DNA of 64,000 nucleotides, taken from contig CM066728.1 of assembly GCA_033961575.1 (NCBI GenBank), positions 109,572,852-109,636,851 of the forward strand. Direction: 5' to 3'. The stretch's first letter is position 1; each line of letters begins with the position of its first letter. A program made the translations under genes and the position numbers. This DNA is from Aselliscus stoliczkanus. Lineage: Eukaryota > Chordata > Mammalia > Chiroptera > Hipposideridae. Under the pieces are notes generated by a model. It saw only the letters and a list, made by a program, of their open reading frames with translations. It made no database searches and had not been told where the DNA came from. Positions 48,081-59,541 of the stretch are shown here, in pieces.

Positions 48081-50186
48081 TTACCTAATATATCTGCTGG
48101 AATGACTTTGCCCCTTAAAACCTGGATTGAGTTGTTTAAATCCTTATTTCACCCTTGTGGAAGTATAGTGCTTTCACCAAAATTTTGATAAATTTCTAGT
48201 GGTATACAGGGTTGCCGTTGGACCAATAAGAACCTACTTCTACTGACTTAGTTGAGTGTAGCAATTATCTTACCAGTCAGTATGTGGGATCCTCAATCTG
48301 CATGGCTTTGATCCTGACATGGAATTTACATTTACTCAAGCATTTAAATGTGTAGAAGACTTTATGGAAACCTTTCGGGACGTGATGGAGTTAATATTGT
48401 ATCAATGCAAACTTCATTTTAGGTAGCTCTGTTCCCAAAAGCTCCTCTTTGTTCTTCAACTCATTCCCCATCTTTCTACCGCATTGTCTCCAATCTTCCC
48501 TTTTTCTTCTTTCTTCCTGTTATCCTCTTGCTCTGGGCCCCAACTTGCTGCTCATGTCTGCTGCATCCCCAATCCCTTTTGTCCTCAAAGTCTTACATTT
48601 CTTCCAAGCAGCTTATCAACATATTTTCCTAAACACACTTCCCTTTTTAAAAGAGTCTGATGCAAGCTCTTCAAATTATAATATTTTTATTCAACTACAA
48701 TTAATTGAAAGGTGCAGGGGACAGCCTGAGCTACTTTCCTTTAAAGTACATGCTACCTTTTAGTATGAAATAACAAATCGATTCAACTTTTGCTTTCAAC
48801 ATGTGGCAGCAAGTGACTTTCATCTCAGAAAGGCAGCGACCTCTTAAAAGAAGACTGCAAAAACATCTTTCCCTAACATGCTTAGTTCAATTATCAGCAC
48901 TGCATCATGACTCATTTTTAATTATTGTCATATATTTTTATTTTCACTTAATGAATGAAGAGTAACAGTAGAAAAGAATGCTATCTTAAAAATCTTTTTT
49001 AAGATACAGTTGTGAAAATAGAGAGATTTCAATGTGTGCCTGGTGAGAAGCCAGACTGAAGTCAGCTCCGAGGACGGCCTGCCCTGCGTGGGAACAGCAG
49101 CTGGAAATGCTGCCTGGAAGCTTTCCTGTGATTTAGTCCTGAGGCTTGGATGTCAGCATTATTGTTGGAGATTGAGTTTGCTTCTGAGGGAGCAGTGAGG
49201 ATTAGGGACTCTGGCGCTGAGCCTCATCGATCTGTTTGGACCATTTCAGCTTCCTGAGGCACAAGCTCCCCGAACCATGTTCTTGAGGCTCCAACACTAA
49301 AATCGTTCATTTTAACACCTTAGAACCAGCCCCACTTTGCAGAAGTATGTCCGGGAAAAAGAATTACATTGATGACATGAGGGAATACACCTTTGGGTCA
49401 ACAGAGGTTTCCAAACTTCATTATTTAATATTTTGACGTTGAAGAATAGGATTCTAACATTGTTCTTGGAGGTAAGGCCAAAGGAATCTAGAAAAGTTAT
49501 AAATAAGGCCTTTATGGGGTAAGCTCTTTAATCAGGGAAGCTGTGCCATTCCCCAACTCGGCTGCACAGCAGAGAGAGTTATCGTGAAATTTTGCTCAGT
49601 GTGAAATCAGCTATGGCTCCGCATTTTCAGTCAATGCAGCTTGAAGATTCAGGCTGGCATCAGCCCAGGGCAGAGCCTGTGGGACAGACAGGAGCAGGTG
49701 AGACAAAGGAAGGGCAGGCCGCTCTGCCCAGGGAGCGAGACATTCCTGTCCCCTCGCTCCATTTGCTCTCGCTGGCCTCAGCCCTCCTCTGCCCCAGTGG
49801 GTTGAGTCTGGGGCAAATGTAGGGCCTGGGAGCTGTCTCCAGGAGAACAATATGCAAGGAGGGTCCCAGAGGCTAGCCCAAGCAATGGAAGGATTCGCTG
49901 GAATGTTCTTATGGAACCACTGAGCCCCGGGAGAAGGGAAGCTGTCTCAGCCCCAGCTCAGATGGCTTTCCTCCTCCCCGGGGCTCAGCGGTCAGGGCTG
50001 CGGTGACCAGCGTGCGAGCTGCACTGGAGGAGAGTGTGAGAGCAGGGTCAGGCCAGGTGGAGCGGCCAGTGGTCAGGGGTCAGTGTAGGCATGCAGAGCA
50101 GGCAGTGGATGGCACGTCCCTGTCCCTACTTTCAAGGGCCTCATGGCCAACACGCGTTGCCTCCCCTTAAAGCACTGATGTGTCTC
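48081..50186. other. Unrecognised non-coding sequence
   Basis: Mostly AT-rich to 49010, then mixed. No gene or repeat family recognised with confidence. Confidence 0.45.
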
Positions 50187-50305
50187 AGGTGCAGTGAATT
50201 GAATGTCCCCCCAAGATTCATGGCCAAATGGAACCTCAGGATGTGACCTCATTTGGAATAAAGGTTTTTGATAATGTCATTAAGATGAGGGTCTCAAAAT
50301 GAGAT
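50187..50305 (+). mobile_element. MLT1-type LTR, 5' fragment
   Basis: 'gtgaattgaatgtccccccaa', 'caggatgtgacctcatttgg' and 'tgtcattaagatgagggtct' match the first third of an MLT1 LTR in sense orientation. The rest is missing. Confidence 0.7.
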
Positions 50306-52109
50306 GGTGGTTCCATTGGTGTTCAATTTATGATGTTTTACTAAAGTTTTGATTTCCTTTTGTACACTCTCTTTAGGCATAATATACCATAAAAAGGATT
50401 TTTAAAAGAAATGACTTAAGGTAACAAGCGTGGCCACATTGCTCTTTGAAAGCTCTAAATGTTCCTTGGCTCTTAAAAATTGGTCATGTTTGTCACTGAA
50501 GTAAATGAGATGGATTGATGAAGAAACAAACATCGCTGGTACGGGGCATCTGCCTTTCCATTGAGAAGGGTGTGGGGCCCATCACGCAAACTGTTTTTTG
50601 GGATTGGGCTCAGAGCTGTGCTGGAAATGGGCAGGGCGAAACGATAGGTCTCCTCCACCCCTCCTCCTGCCCCTCCATCTCTCTCCCTGCTGACCTCACC
50701 CTGGACGCCAGGAGCCGGGCTGGTCCAGGGCAGGCCTCGGGGAGGTGACGTGTGAGAGGGAGGCGTTATCTGAATGTCACCCCGGGGTTAAGGCGTGTTG
50801 GCCAGTGGGCTGCAAATACGTAACCAGGAAGCACGGACACAGCACCCAGGAGCACAAACGCCCCGACACGCTCACCTGGCTGGCGTCGCCATCTTCACCT
50901 GGGGCTCCTCTCGTGGGCATGGATGCACATTGTCACATAAACATGACGCATAAGGGCCGCTTCATTGTTACCTCAGTGGGGACTGTGAGGATTCATTTTA
51001 ATGAAATTTATTTACTTTGAATTCCTCTGAGGAGTAGATTCAACTAACATGAAAGAGTAAGAACAGTGGTTGCAATTGGGATAATGTTAGTGAGCGGTAA
51101 TGAAAGAAATTCGAGATTATGTGGATAATAATTCCATGAAAAGGGTTTCCTATAACTACGTGGCAGTATTATCCTGGAAGTAGAACTTTCTCCTTAATTT
51201 TCTTGACTTTTACACCTTTGGATTGTATTTAAACACGCTCTTTTATTGATGATGACATGCTTTAACATAATAGTTTTCTCTTCTAAAGTAACCCATTATA
51301 TGTGCTTAGTTTCAAACATAAAAAGTATTCGTTAGATAATAACTCCTTTATATAGTTTGAGCCTGTACCTTTGTAATAAAATGGAAAGTGCTTAATCCCC
51401 CAGGCTGCACAATTTTTCTATAATATCCACAGAGAATTCATAGTATTCAATTAGCTAGAAGGGGGCTTTGAAAGTGTTCTCCAAATGCCATAAAATGGTT
51501 TTGAGAAATCGAGAATGCTTTCTTGTAATTGGGAATTACAAGGAAAAAATTCATCATACCAGACAGTCTACGAAGATTCAAGTGTGGTTCATTTATGCTA
51601 GTTTTTCTACTTATTTGGAATTTCCTGAGTGGGAGTATTGTACCTGATTTCAAGGCTCCAACCCCAAAGGCATTTGTTCACCACCGAGGTCTCGTATCAG
51701 GAGCGCAGAGCTCTCTGGCCCTCCGAATTTTGGAGAATTTGAATCCATCTCATCTGTTTCTCTGGCAGAGGCCGGACTGGCCCCTGCTGCGATGCCGGGC
51801 TCTGAATCTCAGTTGCACACAGTCTATGAACAGTATCTATGTTTTCTGAATGGGATAGGATTGTGGGAATTATGGGCTTCACACGCATTTGAGCCTCGTT
51901 ATTACTGTCTGTTTGGGATGATCGAGAAGCTTGGTCCATTAGACAATAAGCTGTTGATCAAATCGATTTAAGAAGAATTGATGTATGGTGTTTTGTCCCA
52001 CTAGGAATAAGAGAAAGCATGTTTTATATTTGTGCTTTACATTTCTTCACCATGATCACCTGTTAACAATAAATACAAAAGTAAGATGGTAGAAAACCCA
52101 CCCAAAGCT
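50306..52109. other. Unrecognised non-coding sequence
   Basis: No gene or repeat recognised. AT-rich from 51000 on. Confidence 0.45.
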
Positions 52110-52537
52110 GACAGCTTTTTTATTGAAATGTAGTTGACATACAATATTATACTAGTTTTAGGTGTATAACAGGAATTTGACAATTATGTACATTACAGTG
52201 TGATCACTGTAGTAAGTCTAGTAACACTTCTGCCACCATACAGAGCTAGTATGATATTAATGACTACATTCCATGTGCTGTACATTACACCCCACCCCCA
52301 TGGATTATGTATTTACAACTGGAAGTTTGTACCTCTTTTTACCCTTCATCTTTTCTACCCATCTCTCACTTACCTCCCTCTGGCAACTACCAGTTTGTTT
52401 GTACCTTGTATCTATGAGTCTCTGGATGTTTGTTTGTTTGTTTTATTCCACAAATAAGTCACTTATTTCACTACCATATAAGACCATCCATATTGTCATA
52501 AATGGCATTTCATTTTTTTTTCTGAATAATATTCAGA

Positions 52538-52584
<47 letters not shown>

Positions 52585-53350
52585 ATCTTTATCTATTCAT
52601 CTATCAATGGATACCTAGGTTGCTTCTGTATCTTTGCTGTTGTAAATAAGCTGCAATGAGTACAGGGATGCCTATATCTTTTTGAATTAGTGTTTTTAAT
52701 TTCTTTGAATAAGCACCCAGGAGTGGAATTGCTGGGTCATAGGTAGTTCTATTTTTAATTTTTTGAGCAACCTTCATGCTGCTTTCCATAGTGGCTGCAC
52801 CAATCTGCAGTCCCACCAACAATGCATACAGTTCCCTTTTCACTTGCTGTTTGTTGATTAATTGATGATAGCCATTCTGACTGGAGTGAGGTGATATCTC
52901 ATTGTGGTTTTGATTTGCATTTCCCTAATGGTCAATGATATTGAGGATCCTTTCACGTGGCTATTGGCCATCTGTATGTTTTCTTTGAAAGAAATGTGTA
53001 TTGATGGCCTCTGCCCATTTTTCAATCAGATTGTTTTTTTGATGTTATGTTGTATGGATTCTTTATATATTTTGGATATTAATCCCTTATTGGATAGATC
53101 ATTTGCAAGTATCTTCTCCCATTTAGTAGGCTGCCTTTTCATTTTTCTTTATGGCTTTCTTAGCTGTGCAAAAGCTTTTTAGTTTGGTGTAGTACCATTT
53201 GTTTATTTTTGTTTTCATTGCTGTTGCCCAGGGAAACATACCTCTCCCTAGCCCCCCAAAACAAATGCTATGAGTGATATCAAAGAGTTTTCTGCCTATG
53301 TTTCCTTCTAGGAGTTTCATAGTTTCAGGTTTACATTTAAGCTGATAGAT
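52110..53350 (-). mobile_element. 5'-truncated LINE-1, 3' UTR and ORF2 end, antisense
   Basis: Reverse complement of an L1MA-like element, in order from its 3' end: 'attgaaatgtagttgacata', 'gtgatcactgtagtaagtct', a (TATC)n stretch, 'ggagtggaattgctgggtca', 'ctgcagtcccaccaacaatg', 'tttgatttgcatttccctaa' and 'tcttctcccatttagtagg'. The minus strand still reads [18 protein letters not shown], a hallmark of the L1 ORF2 C-terminal region. Reverse transcriptase and endonuclease domains are absent, so it cannot move itself. Confidence 0.93.
52537..52584. repeat. (TATC)n microsatellite inside L1
   Basis: About 12 TATC units at a site where related L1 copies have a TATATA-type stretch, so it probably expanded from L1 sequence. 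Confidence 0.95.
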
Positions 53351-53719
53351 TTTTAAGAATAAGGGAGATTAGGAAGATCCAGAGCTCCTTGCTCTGTGAG
53401 GTTCAGGACCAAAGCCAGTTCTCAGGTGAGCTGCCATATAGTCCCAGCCCTCCCTGCCCCTAAGGCAAGCAGAGGAGAGATGGGCGGAAGGTTATTTAAT
53501 AAAGGATGCTGATGGATGACCCTGACACATGCCTGCATTTTCTTTTCAGGGTCATCATTAGAAAAGAGCCCTGAATCCGACCGTATCTCAGGAAGGGCAG
53601 GGTCCAGGCTACAGAGAATACCCTCACACGTCTTACTCTTTGTCATATTTCTGCCCACTAGCTGAGAGGAAGTGAAGGGACCGTTTATGGACACCTGCTG
53701 AGAGCACAACATGGAGTCT
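53351..53719. other. Unrecognised non-coding sequence
   Basis: No gene or repeat recognised between the L1 and the L2 tail. Confidence 0.5.
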
Positions 53720-53797
53720 CAAATATTGAATTTGCTTCTGAACATTTTGTGAGGAGCCTGGTTCACAATGTTGATAAATATTTGCTGAATGAATAAT
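53720..53797 (+). mobile_element. L2 3' end fragment
   Basis: 'gttgataaatatttgctgaa' and 'tgaataatt' follow the L2 tail pattern. Short. Confidence 0.45.
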
Positions 53798-53979
53798 TAA
53801 ATACATTGTCTAACGGTGTTCCTTTTGCTTTTCTTTACCCTCCATTCACTTAAAGACTTTTTCTCTTGAAGTGTAATGTACACATAGAAAAGTGCACAAG
53901 CATAAATATGAAGATTAATAAATTATACAGTGAAATATACCAATGAAACACCATGTAACTGCCCACCAAATTCAGAAAG

Positions 53980-53984
53980 AGAAC
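53980..53984. repeat. 5-bp target-site duplication, left
   Basis: AGAAC, repeated at 54320-54324. Confidence 0.85.
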
Positions 53985-54319
53985 TGTCTTAGCCACTCAG
54001 GCTGCTATAACAGAGCACCCCTTGGGTTGCTTTTAAAAAGATCTATTTCTTACAGTTCTGGAGGTTGGAAGTCTGATATCAGGGTGCCAGCATGGTCAGG
54101 AGAAGGCCCTCTTCCGGGTGACAGATTTCTGTGTCCTCACATAGTGGAAAGGGTGAGGGAGCTCTTGGGGCCTCTTTTATAAGGGAACTCATCTCATTCA
54201 TGAGAGCTCCACCCTCACGACCTAGCCACCTCCCAAAGGCCCTGCCTCTTGATACCATCACCTTGACCGTTAGGTTTTCAGTGTGACTTCTGGGGGATAC
54301 CAACATGCAGACCATAACA
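53985..54319 (-). mobile_element. MaLR/MLT1-type solo LTR with intact termini
   Basis: 335 bp from TGTCTTAGCC to CCATAACA, i.e. TG...CA ends, with identical 5-bp AGAAC on each side. A 5-bp duplication is the size known for ERVL/MaLR elements. Internal blocks 'ctgctataacagagcacc', 'agttctggaggttggaagt', 'tcatgagagctccaccctca' and 'ccaaaggccctgcctcttg' match MaLR LTRs in reverse complement. Confidence 0.9.
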
Positions 54320-54324
54320 AGAAC
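54320..54324. repeat. 5-bp target-site duplication, right
   Basis: AGAAC, partner of 53980-53984. Confidence 0.85.
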
Positions 54325-54600
54325 AGGTCCAACATCTAGAGTCCCCCCTATGCCCCTCCCAGTCACTCTCCCCTTAAAGGCCACCAGCACCCCCTCCTGG
54401 CTGCTCCTTACAATGATCCCTGCAGGAACTACCACTACGTTTCTTTTTGTGTGATGTTCACTTGCATTGTTGCATGTTGTCGCAGTTCTTTAATTGCCTT
54501 GGCAGTTTAGTGTTCCATTGTATGAAAGCACAACACTTATTTGACTGTTCTACTATCAGTGGACATCTGGACCGTGGACATGCATACAAAGAAACATCAC

Positions 54601-55195
54601 TGCACGTGGCCCCTTGTCACCTGTGCACGTGGTTCTGTGGGGAGGTACACCTAGGCAAGTGCTGTCATCCCTGGACCCAGGCTCGGGGGCCCTGCCTTGG
54701 GCCGTGCATAGAACCAACACAGACAAACACACATGTATTTAGGTACACAGGGCACCTCTCCCACTCAGCACCTGTCGCTTGGCATGGACACAGCATGGCT
54801 CTTAGCCCTTGACCTCTTACCTTGTGGCTGACACCATTCAGGCCCCAAGATAAACTTCTCCACACCTGCCCCATGTTCCCAAAGCGTAGGAGTCAGCTCT
54901 GAATGACTGGAGGGATGCAGGTCACCCCAGACTTGACGGTGTGGGGGCTGCGAGGGCAGAGGTGCTTGGGGAGTCCAAGTGTGCAAAGCCACGACGTGAA
55001 GCATGATGGGAATTCTTCACATTGGCATCTAGAAGGGTTGCAGCATGAGAAGAGTGAATAGCTTTATTTCTATAAAAATATTTAAATAGACTGAATTATA
55101 GTTTTCAAAAAAAATTACATAATACAGCTTTTCCATATAACTTTGATTCAAAATTTTTGCATATATTGATTATAATTTGTGTTTGACTTCATTTT
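54601..55195. other. Unrecognised non-coding sequence
   Basis: No gene or repeat recognised. AT-rich from 55050. Confidence 0.5.
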
Positions 55196-55298
55196 TTTTT
55201 TTTTGAGTGCAGTGTCACTGGCCCTCATATGTGGGATCTGAACTGGGGCCTCTGGCTTCCCAAGCCAGCGCTTAACCACCGCGCCACTCGGCCGGCCC
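55196..55298 (-). mobile_element. Short tRNA-derived SINE (head only)
   Basis: Minus strand begins GGCCGGCCGAGTGGCGCGGT (A-box-like) and contains a B-box-like CAGTTCAGATCCCACATATG. It ends at CAGTGTCACTGCACTC followed by poly(A). It lacks the long body found in the 420-470-bp copies. Flanks 55180-55195 and 55299-55314 (TGTTTGACTTcATTTT/TGTTTGACTTaATTTT) are a 16-bp duplication with one mismatch. Confidence 0.88.
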
Positions 55299-55314
55299 TG
55301 TTTGACTTAATTTT

Positions 55315-57333
55315 AAAAAGTAGTTTATTTTAGAAGAAAAATAACTCTTTTAAAGAAAATCATGAACAGTATTTTTAAATTGTCAATTTTAAATATTTTA
55401 ATTTATATATTTACAGGCTTCTATATTTTAGGTATATAATTTATATTTTTGATTGAAATATATTCAAATTTATGCATTTCAAATGTTTCATTGTAATATT
55501 AATCTGAACTATATTATACACTAAAGGGTTATTTTTGATCATGGAGAATAACTGTAAGTCAAATTTTTGGTAGAAATAGAAATGTGGAAGTGGAACTCAT
55601 AAATGAAGAGCTGAAAAGGAAATAAAAACATCTTCAAAGAGGGAGTTCTGCTTAAATTAAAAAATAATCTGGAAACAGTGAAATTGAGCAGATTTCTGTC
55701 AAGTGTGAATGACATGAACTTTGCAAACAGGATATTACAAATTTCATAAGTAGTCAGATTCAATTACTGAAAAAATAATGAAATGTGCAAGAAAATTATT
55801 CTCACAAAATGTAAACAGAACAAACAGGTCAGATAAAATCTCTTCATATTAATTATTAATGGAAGATTGAATTTTTGTTAAGCAATAAGAATGGAAAGAG
55901 TCATTCTTATCAAACCCACAACAAGAAGCAACTGACACAGCGCCAGCCTGCGTTAGAAGATGAACAAAATGACATTAATAAGATTGGTAAATGGGGCAAG
56001 AAAGACGAAACCTCATCACATCGTTTTGATAGAATGTGCATGTTTCTAGCCAATGCTCTCTAATTCAACTGGATGAGTCTGATTTTCCTTTGGTAAGCCT
56101 GACAGAAAATTTAGTATCTTACATCAAAATTATTTCAAGTGGAAAAAGAGTATAGAAACCAACTTTCATCTTTTAAGTTTAAAGGTAAAACATTTCATCA
56201 CCATATTTTTCATGTTTTATAATTTAATTTTGGCTAAGATGGTATCTGTGGCTGGAAACATCCAAGTTCTTAATTGTAAGGACATCAAACATCCCTTGAA
56301 CATAAAAGTCACACATGTGTAACTAATACTGTTGGAAAAGTCTGAATAAACAGCAAACAATCAATAGTGTTCAATGAAGATGTGAACATGAAAGTACGTT
56401 GATGTAATGTTTTCAAAGAGTAATATTATATGTCCAGTATTTAGCAAGCATGATAATGTGTGTTTCTTTTGTGATGCCATTAGTGCAACATTTAGAGAAA
56501 ATAATAGAAATTTCCTAGTTTTCTAGAAATGATTTCAAAATTAGATGATAGAATTACTGAACTTGGAATATAGACAAAAAAATGAAGAATACGAACATTA
56601 CCAGGGATTGGATATTCAAATTAGATCCACATTTTAATGAATACTAAGAAATTATACTAAATGGTTAAAAAAGTAAATAGAATCTCTTATCAAAGTTGAC
56701 CTTTAAACCATTGCCAAACACATGAAAGGGAATACCAAATAGATGCTGTTAGAGAAATTAGATTTAATTTAGACATGATAAAAAATGTACTAGAAGAGTG
56801 AAGTAAAGCAGCAGATGTTTCTCAAATCCAAAGTGAATACAGTCTTTAGTGCCCCAGTGAAATAATGTTGAATTTGTATTATACACAGTTTAAACTCTAT
56901 TATACACAGTTTGAACTGTATGCTAATAACATGTAGCAAAAAACAAAAAACTTACAAAGAAACCAAATCTACTCCTAAGTCTAGGTATTTTGCTTTAGGA
57001 TTAAAATAATTTTGAATTTGTTTTAGAGAGAAATGGGTGTTGCCCATGTGAAACAAGCATGGAAGGTGCCATGCCAATCAAATTTGAAAACTTAGAACCA
57101 GGAAATGAAAATGCTTGCATGCCTCTGAGAAAGATTGTGCATCAATGATTGTGAAACTCATCGTCAATCACGAGATAGTCTCGACTGATGAGGAATTTCA
57201 CTGGATTGAGCAGCGTTCTGTCAGTTTTGGTTTTCTCTATAATGTTCCAGAATTGAACAAGTTAAAAGAAGAATTTAAGAAATTCAGTTAAGAATTAAGT
57301 AAATTAAGCAAATGAAGAATTAAGGAATTCATT
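55315..57333. other. AT-rich interval with faint transposase-like traces
   Basis: Very AT-rich with no intact gene. Two short forward-frame segments look protein-like: about 56473-56560, where frames split by one shift read CDAISATFRENNRNFLVF then EMISKLDDRITEL, and about 57147-57290, reading an open 48-codon stretch with SVSFGFLYNVPELNKLKEEF. These recall hAT-type (zinc-finger MYM/TTF) transposases, but only weakly. 56877-56923 also has a small direct repeat around TATTATACACAGTTT. Confidence 0.25.
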
Positions 57334-57349
57334 GATTGTATGTCATTTT
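57334..57349. repeat. Target-site duplication, left copy
   Basis: GATTGTATGTCATTTT, identical to 57773-57788. Confidence 0.95.
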
Positions 57350-57772
57350 TTTTTTTTTTTTAAAGATTTTATTGGGGAATTGGCGGAGGGGAACAGCGTT
57401 GGGGAATCGGGGAAGGGGAACAGACAAGTTGCTGTCTTTTTGTTCTTCAGTTTAGTTGCGGAGGATGTTGCTTCACGGTTGGTATCGTCATTGCGCGCTT
57501 CCCGGATGAGGCAGATCGGTCGCTGGCCTCTGGATGTCGCTCACTGCGGCTATTGGCAGCTCACGCTTGGCTGCCAGCCGCTCACGCTGGCTGCGGGCCA
57601 CTCACTGTAGCCCATGGCAGCCCACACCATCACCGGGGCTCCCACAGCCCAGCTCCAGGTGGAGGTGTTGTTAGCTGTAGAGGGCAGTGTCACTGGCCCT
57701 CATGTGGGATCCGAACCGGGGCCACTGGCATCCCAAAACCAGCGCTTAACCAATGCGCCACTCGGCCGGCCC
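57350..57772 (-). mobile_element. tRNA-derived long SINE, copy 3, youngest
   Basis: 423 bp. On the minus strand it starts GGGCCGGCCGAGTGGCGCAT, has B-box-like GGTTCGGATCCC, a repeated GC-rich body and CCCCAATAAAATCTTTAAAA before the poly(A). Both 16-bp flanks are identical, implying the most recent insertion among those seen here. Probably transcribed by RNA polymerase III at origin and mobilised by L1 machinery, as known for such SINEs. Confidence 0.93.
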
Positions 57773-57788
57773 GATTGTATGTCATTTT
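57773..57788. repeat. Target-site duplication, right copy
   Basis: GATTGTATGTCATTTT, partner of 57334-57349. Confidence 0.95.
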
Positions 57789-57815
57789 ATAACTTATTTT
57801 TTTAAGCAAACTTTT

Positions 57816-57916
57816 TTTTTTTTTAGGCCAGTGTCACTGGCCCTCATATGTGGGACCGAATCGGGGCCGCTGGCTTCCCAAGCCAGCGCTTAACCACCGC
57901 GTCACTCTGCCGACCC
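57816..57916 (-). mobile_element. Short tRNA-derived SINE (head only), second copy
   Basis: Same head-only type as 55196-55298: minus strand GGGTCGGCAGAGTGACGCGG through CCCACATATGAGGGCCAGTG to poly(A). Flanks 57802-57815 and 57917-57930 (TTAAgCAAACTTTT/TTAAaCAAACTTTT) are a 14-bp duplication with one mismatch. Confidence 0.85.
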
Positions 57917-58550
57917 TTAAACAAACTTTTAATTGTGAAATATTTTTCGATTTACAGAGAAGTTGTGAAGATAATACATAGAGATCCCATATACCCCCAC
58001 ATGCGATCTCCCCCATTATTGACATCTTATATTCATATTTGTCATGATTAATGAATCAGTCTTGGTATATTATTATGAACTAGAGGCTGTACTTTCCTCT
58101 GATTGTCTTAGTTTTTACCTAATGTTTCTCTTCTAAGATTCCATCCAGGATACTACATTACGTTTAGTTGTGGCTTCCTTAGGCTCTGCTAGGCAGTGCT
58201 GTTTATTTCACACTTTCTTTGTTTTTCATGACCTTGGCAGATTTGAGGAATGATGTTCAGGTATTTTGTAGACTGTCCCTAGATTGGGATTTGTCTAATG
58301 TTTTTCTCATGATTATTCTGGGGTTATAGGCTTTGGGGAGAAAGATGACAGTTATAAAGTGCCTTTCTCATCACATCGTATCAAGGGTACATACTATCAG
58401 CGTGACTTATCCATGTGGATGGTGACTGAAAGGCAACACCTGTGTGAAGTCATGCTTGTCAGTTTCTTCCCTGTGAAGGCCCTCGCCTTTCCACCGAACT
58501 CTTTGGGAGGAAGTCACGTGCTCAGCCCCTCCCAAGCGTGACCACCCTTG
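57917..58550 (-). mobile_element. Old LINE-1-type 3' region, antisense
   Basis: 'tttacagagaagttgtgaag', 'cagagatcccatatacccc'-like, 'ccatccaggatactacatta', 'tattttgtagactgtccct' and 'tactatcagcgtgacttatc' follow the order of a common old L1 3' region. 62290-63350 is a second copy of the same sequence. Subfamily unresolved. Confidence 0.65.
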
Positions 58551-59115
58551 CGTGTTTGCTTCCCTTTCACCTTCAGTTTCCTTCTTCTATAAGTTGATCT
58601 CCAGTGCCTTCAAAAGTTATTTTTTTTCCCATAGAGTTTGTAATCTTTATCATCTTGAGGGCCAAATGGATACAAGCTTCTGTACCATTTTTGAATCAAG
58701 AACTACCTTCCTTAAGAATTCATCTTACTTTGGATTTTAAGGATTTGTGTATCTGTGGGCGATGCCCTTCACCAGTGTAATCAACCTCCAAACCACTGCC
58801 CTTTCAAATATTGTGTTTTCTCCATTTCCTGTCAGTCCAAATCCATCTGTGCTAGTCCTGTCCTTGGTGGCTTTGTAGCCATCGGAACCAGGGGCACCAC
58901 GGGGCACATGGTGGTTTACACTCTGGAACTTGTCAAATGAATTACAGAATCTGCACTGTAGCATCTACACCATACTCATGGGGGGAACAACAACTTAGTT
59001 TTAGTAAAATCATATAATTCATAGTATTAAATTCAACAAAAGTATATAACTACTAGATTAAAACTAAAAATGAAGATTTAATTTTTCAACTTATTTCTTA
59101 ATAGCGGTGTAAAAA
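58551..59115. other. Unrecognised non-coding sequence
   Basis: No gene or repeat recognised. AT-rich from 58970. Confidence 0.5.
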
Positions 59116-59199
59116 TTACACCTCTTCCCTGCCCCTCCCAAATCCTGCCTGTCCAGGTTAAAGACATAGTTGAGATCATATTCTAGCAACCTTGAATAA
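59116..59199 (+). repeat. Left arm of a long inverted repeat
   Basis: 84 bp (TTACACCTCTTCCCTGCCCC...CTTGAATAA) that is nearly the reverse complement of 59542-59613. The main difference is a gap of about 12 bp. Confidence 0.95.
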
Positions 59200-59541
59200 T
59201 ATGTTTATACATGTTTAAGTATCATTAAATTAGAAATTGTATTAACACTGAGCATATGATTTTTTAATTTAATGTAGTTCATATATTAACAAGCTTATGT
59301 ACACTGCTTTATACCATAAAAGCCTTAGAATATATAACTGAGAGTGCTGTCTGCTGTGTGTTTTAAATTGAGCTGTATTTTTATACCTCTGTGCCAACCT
59401 GAGTTAAATGGCATTAAAAAGCCCCCAGCTAATTATCAAATGAAACAAAGGAGCTGAAAGAGAATTTAAGTAATACTCCTAATCAAAGTCCATTAAATTA
59501 ATGGGAGAAGTAAGTTTTTGGAGTTCCCAGGCAGCGCTGTC
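59200..59541. other. Loop between inverted-repeat arms
   Basis: 342 bp, AT-rich, no gene or repeat recognised. Confidence 0.7.

Larger units (their letters stand above)
53855..54600 (-). mobile_element. Old LINE-1 3' UTR, antisense, split by a solo LTR
   Basis: Left part 53855-53979 ('gaagtgtaatgtacacatag', 'accatgtaactgcccaccaa') and right part 54325-54600 ('ccagtcactctcccctta', 'gcattgttgcatgttgtc', 'gttccattgtatgaaagc') are consecutive in an L1 3' UTR read in reverse complement. An LTR sits exactly between them. Confidence 0.65.

Noticed and set aside
52604..52843. 79-codon minus-strand frame as a gene
   Set aside because: It is the decayed C-terminal end of L1 ORF2, part of the truncated L1.
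55196..57916. tRNA genes suggested by A-box and B-box sequences
   Set aside because: They are SINE heads with poly(A) tails and target duplications, and no cloverleaf tRNA is intact.
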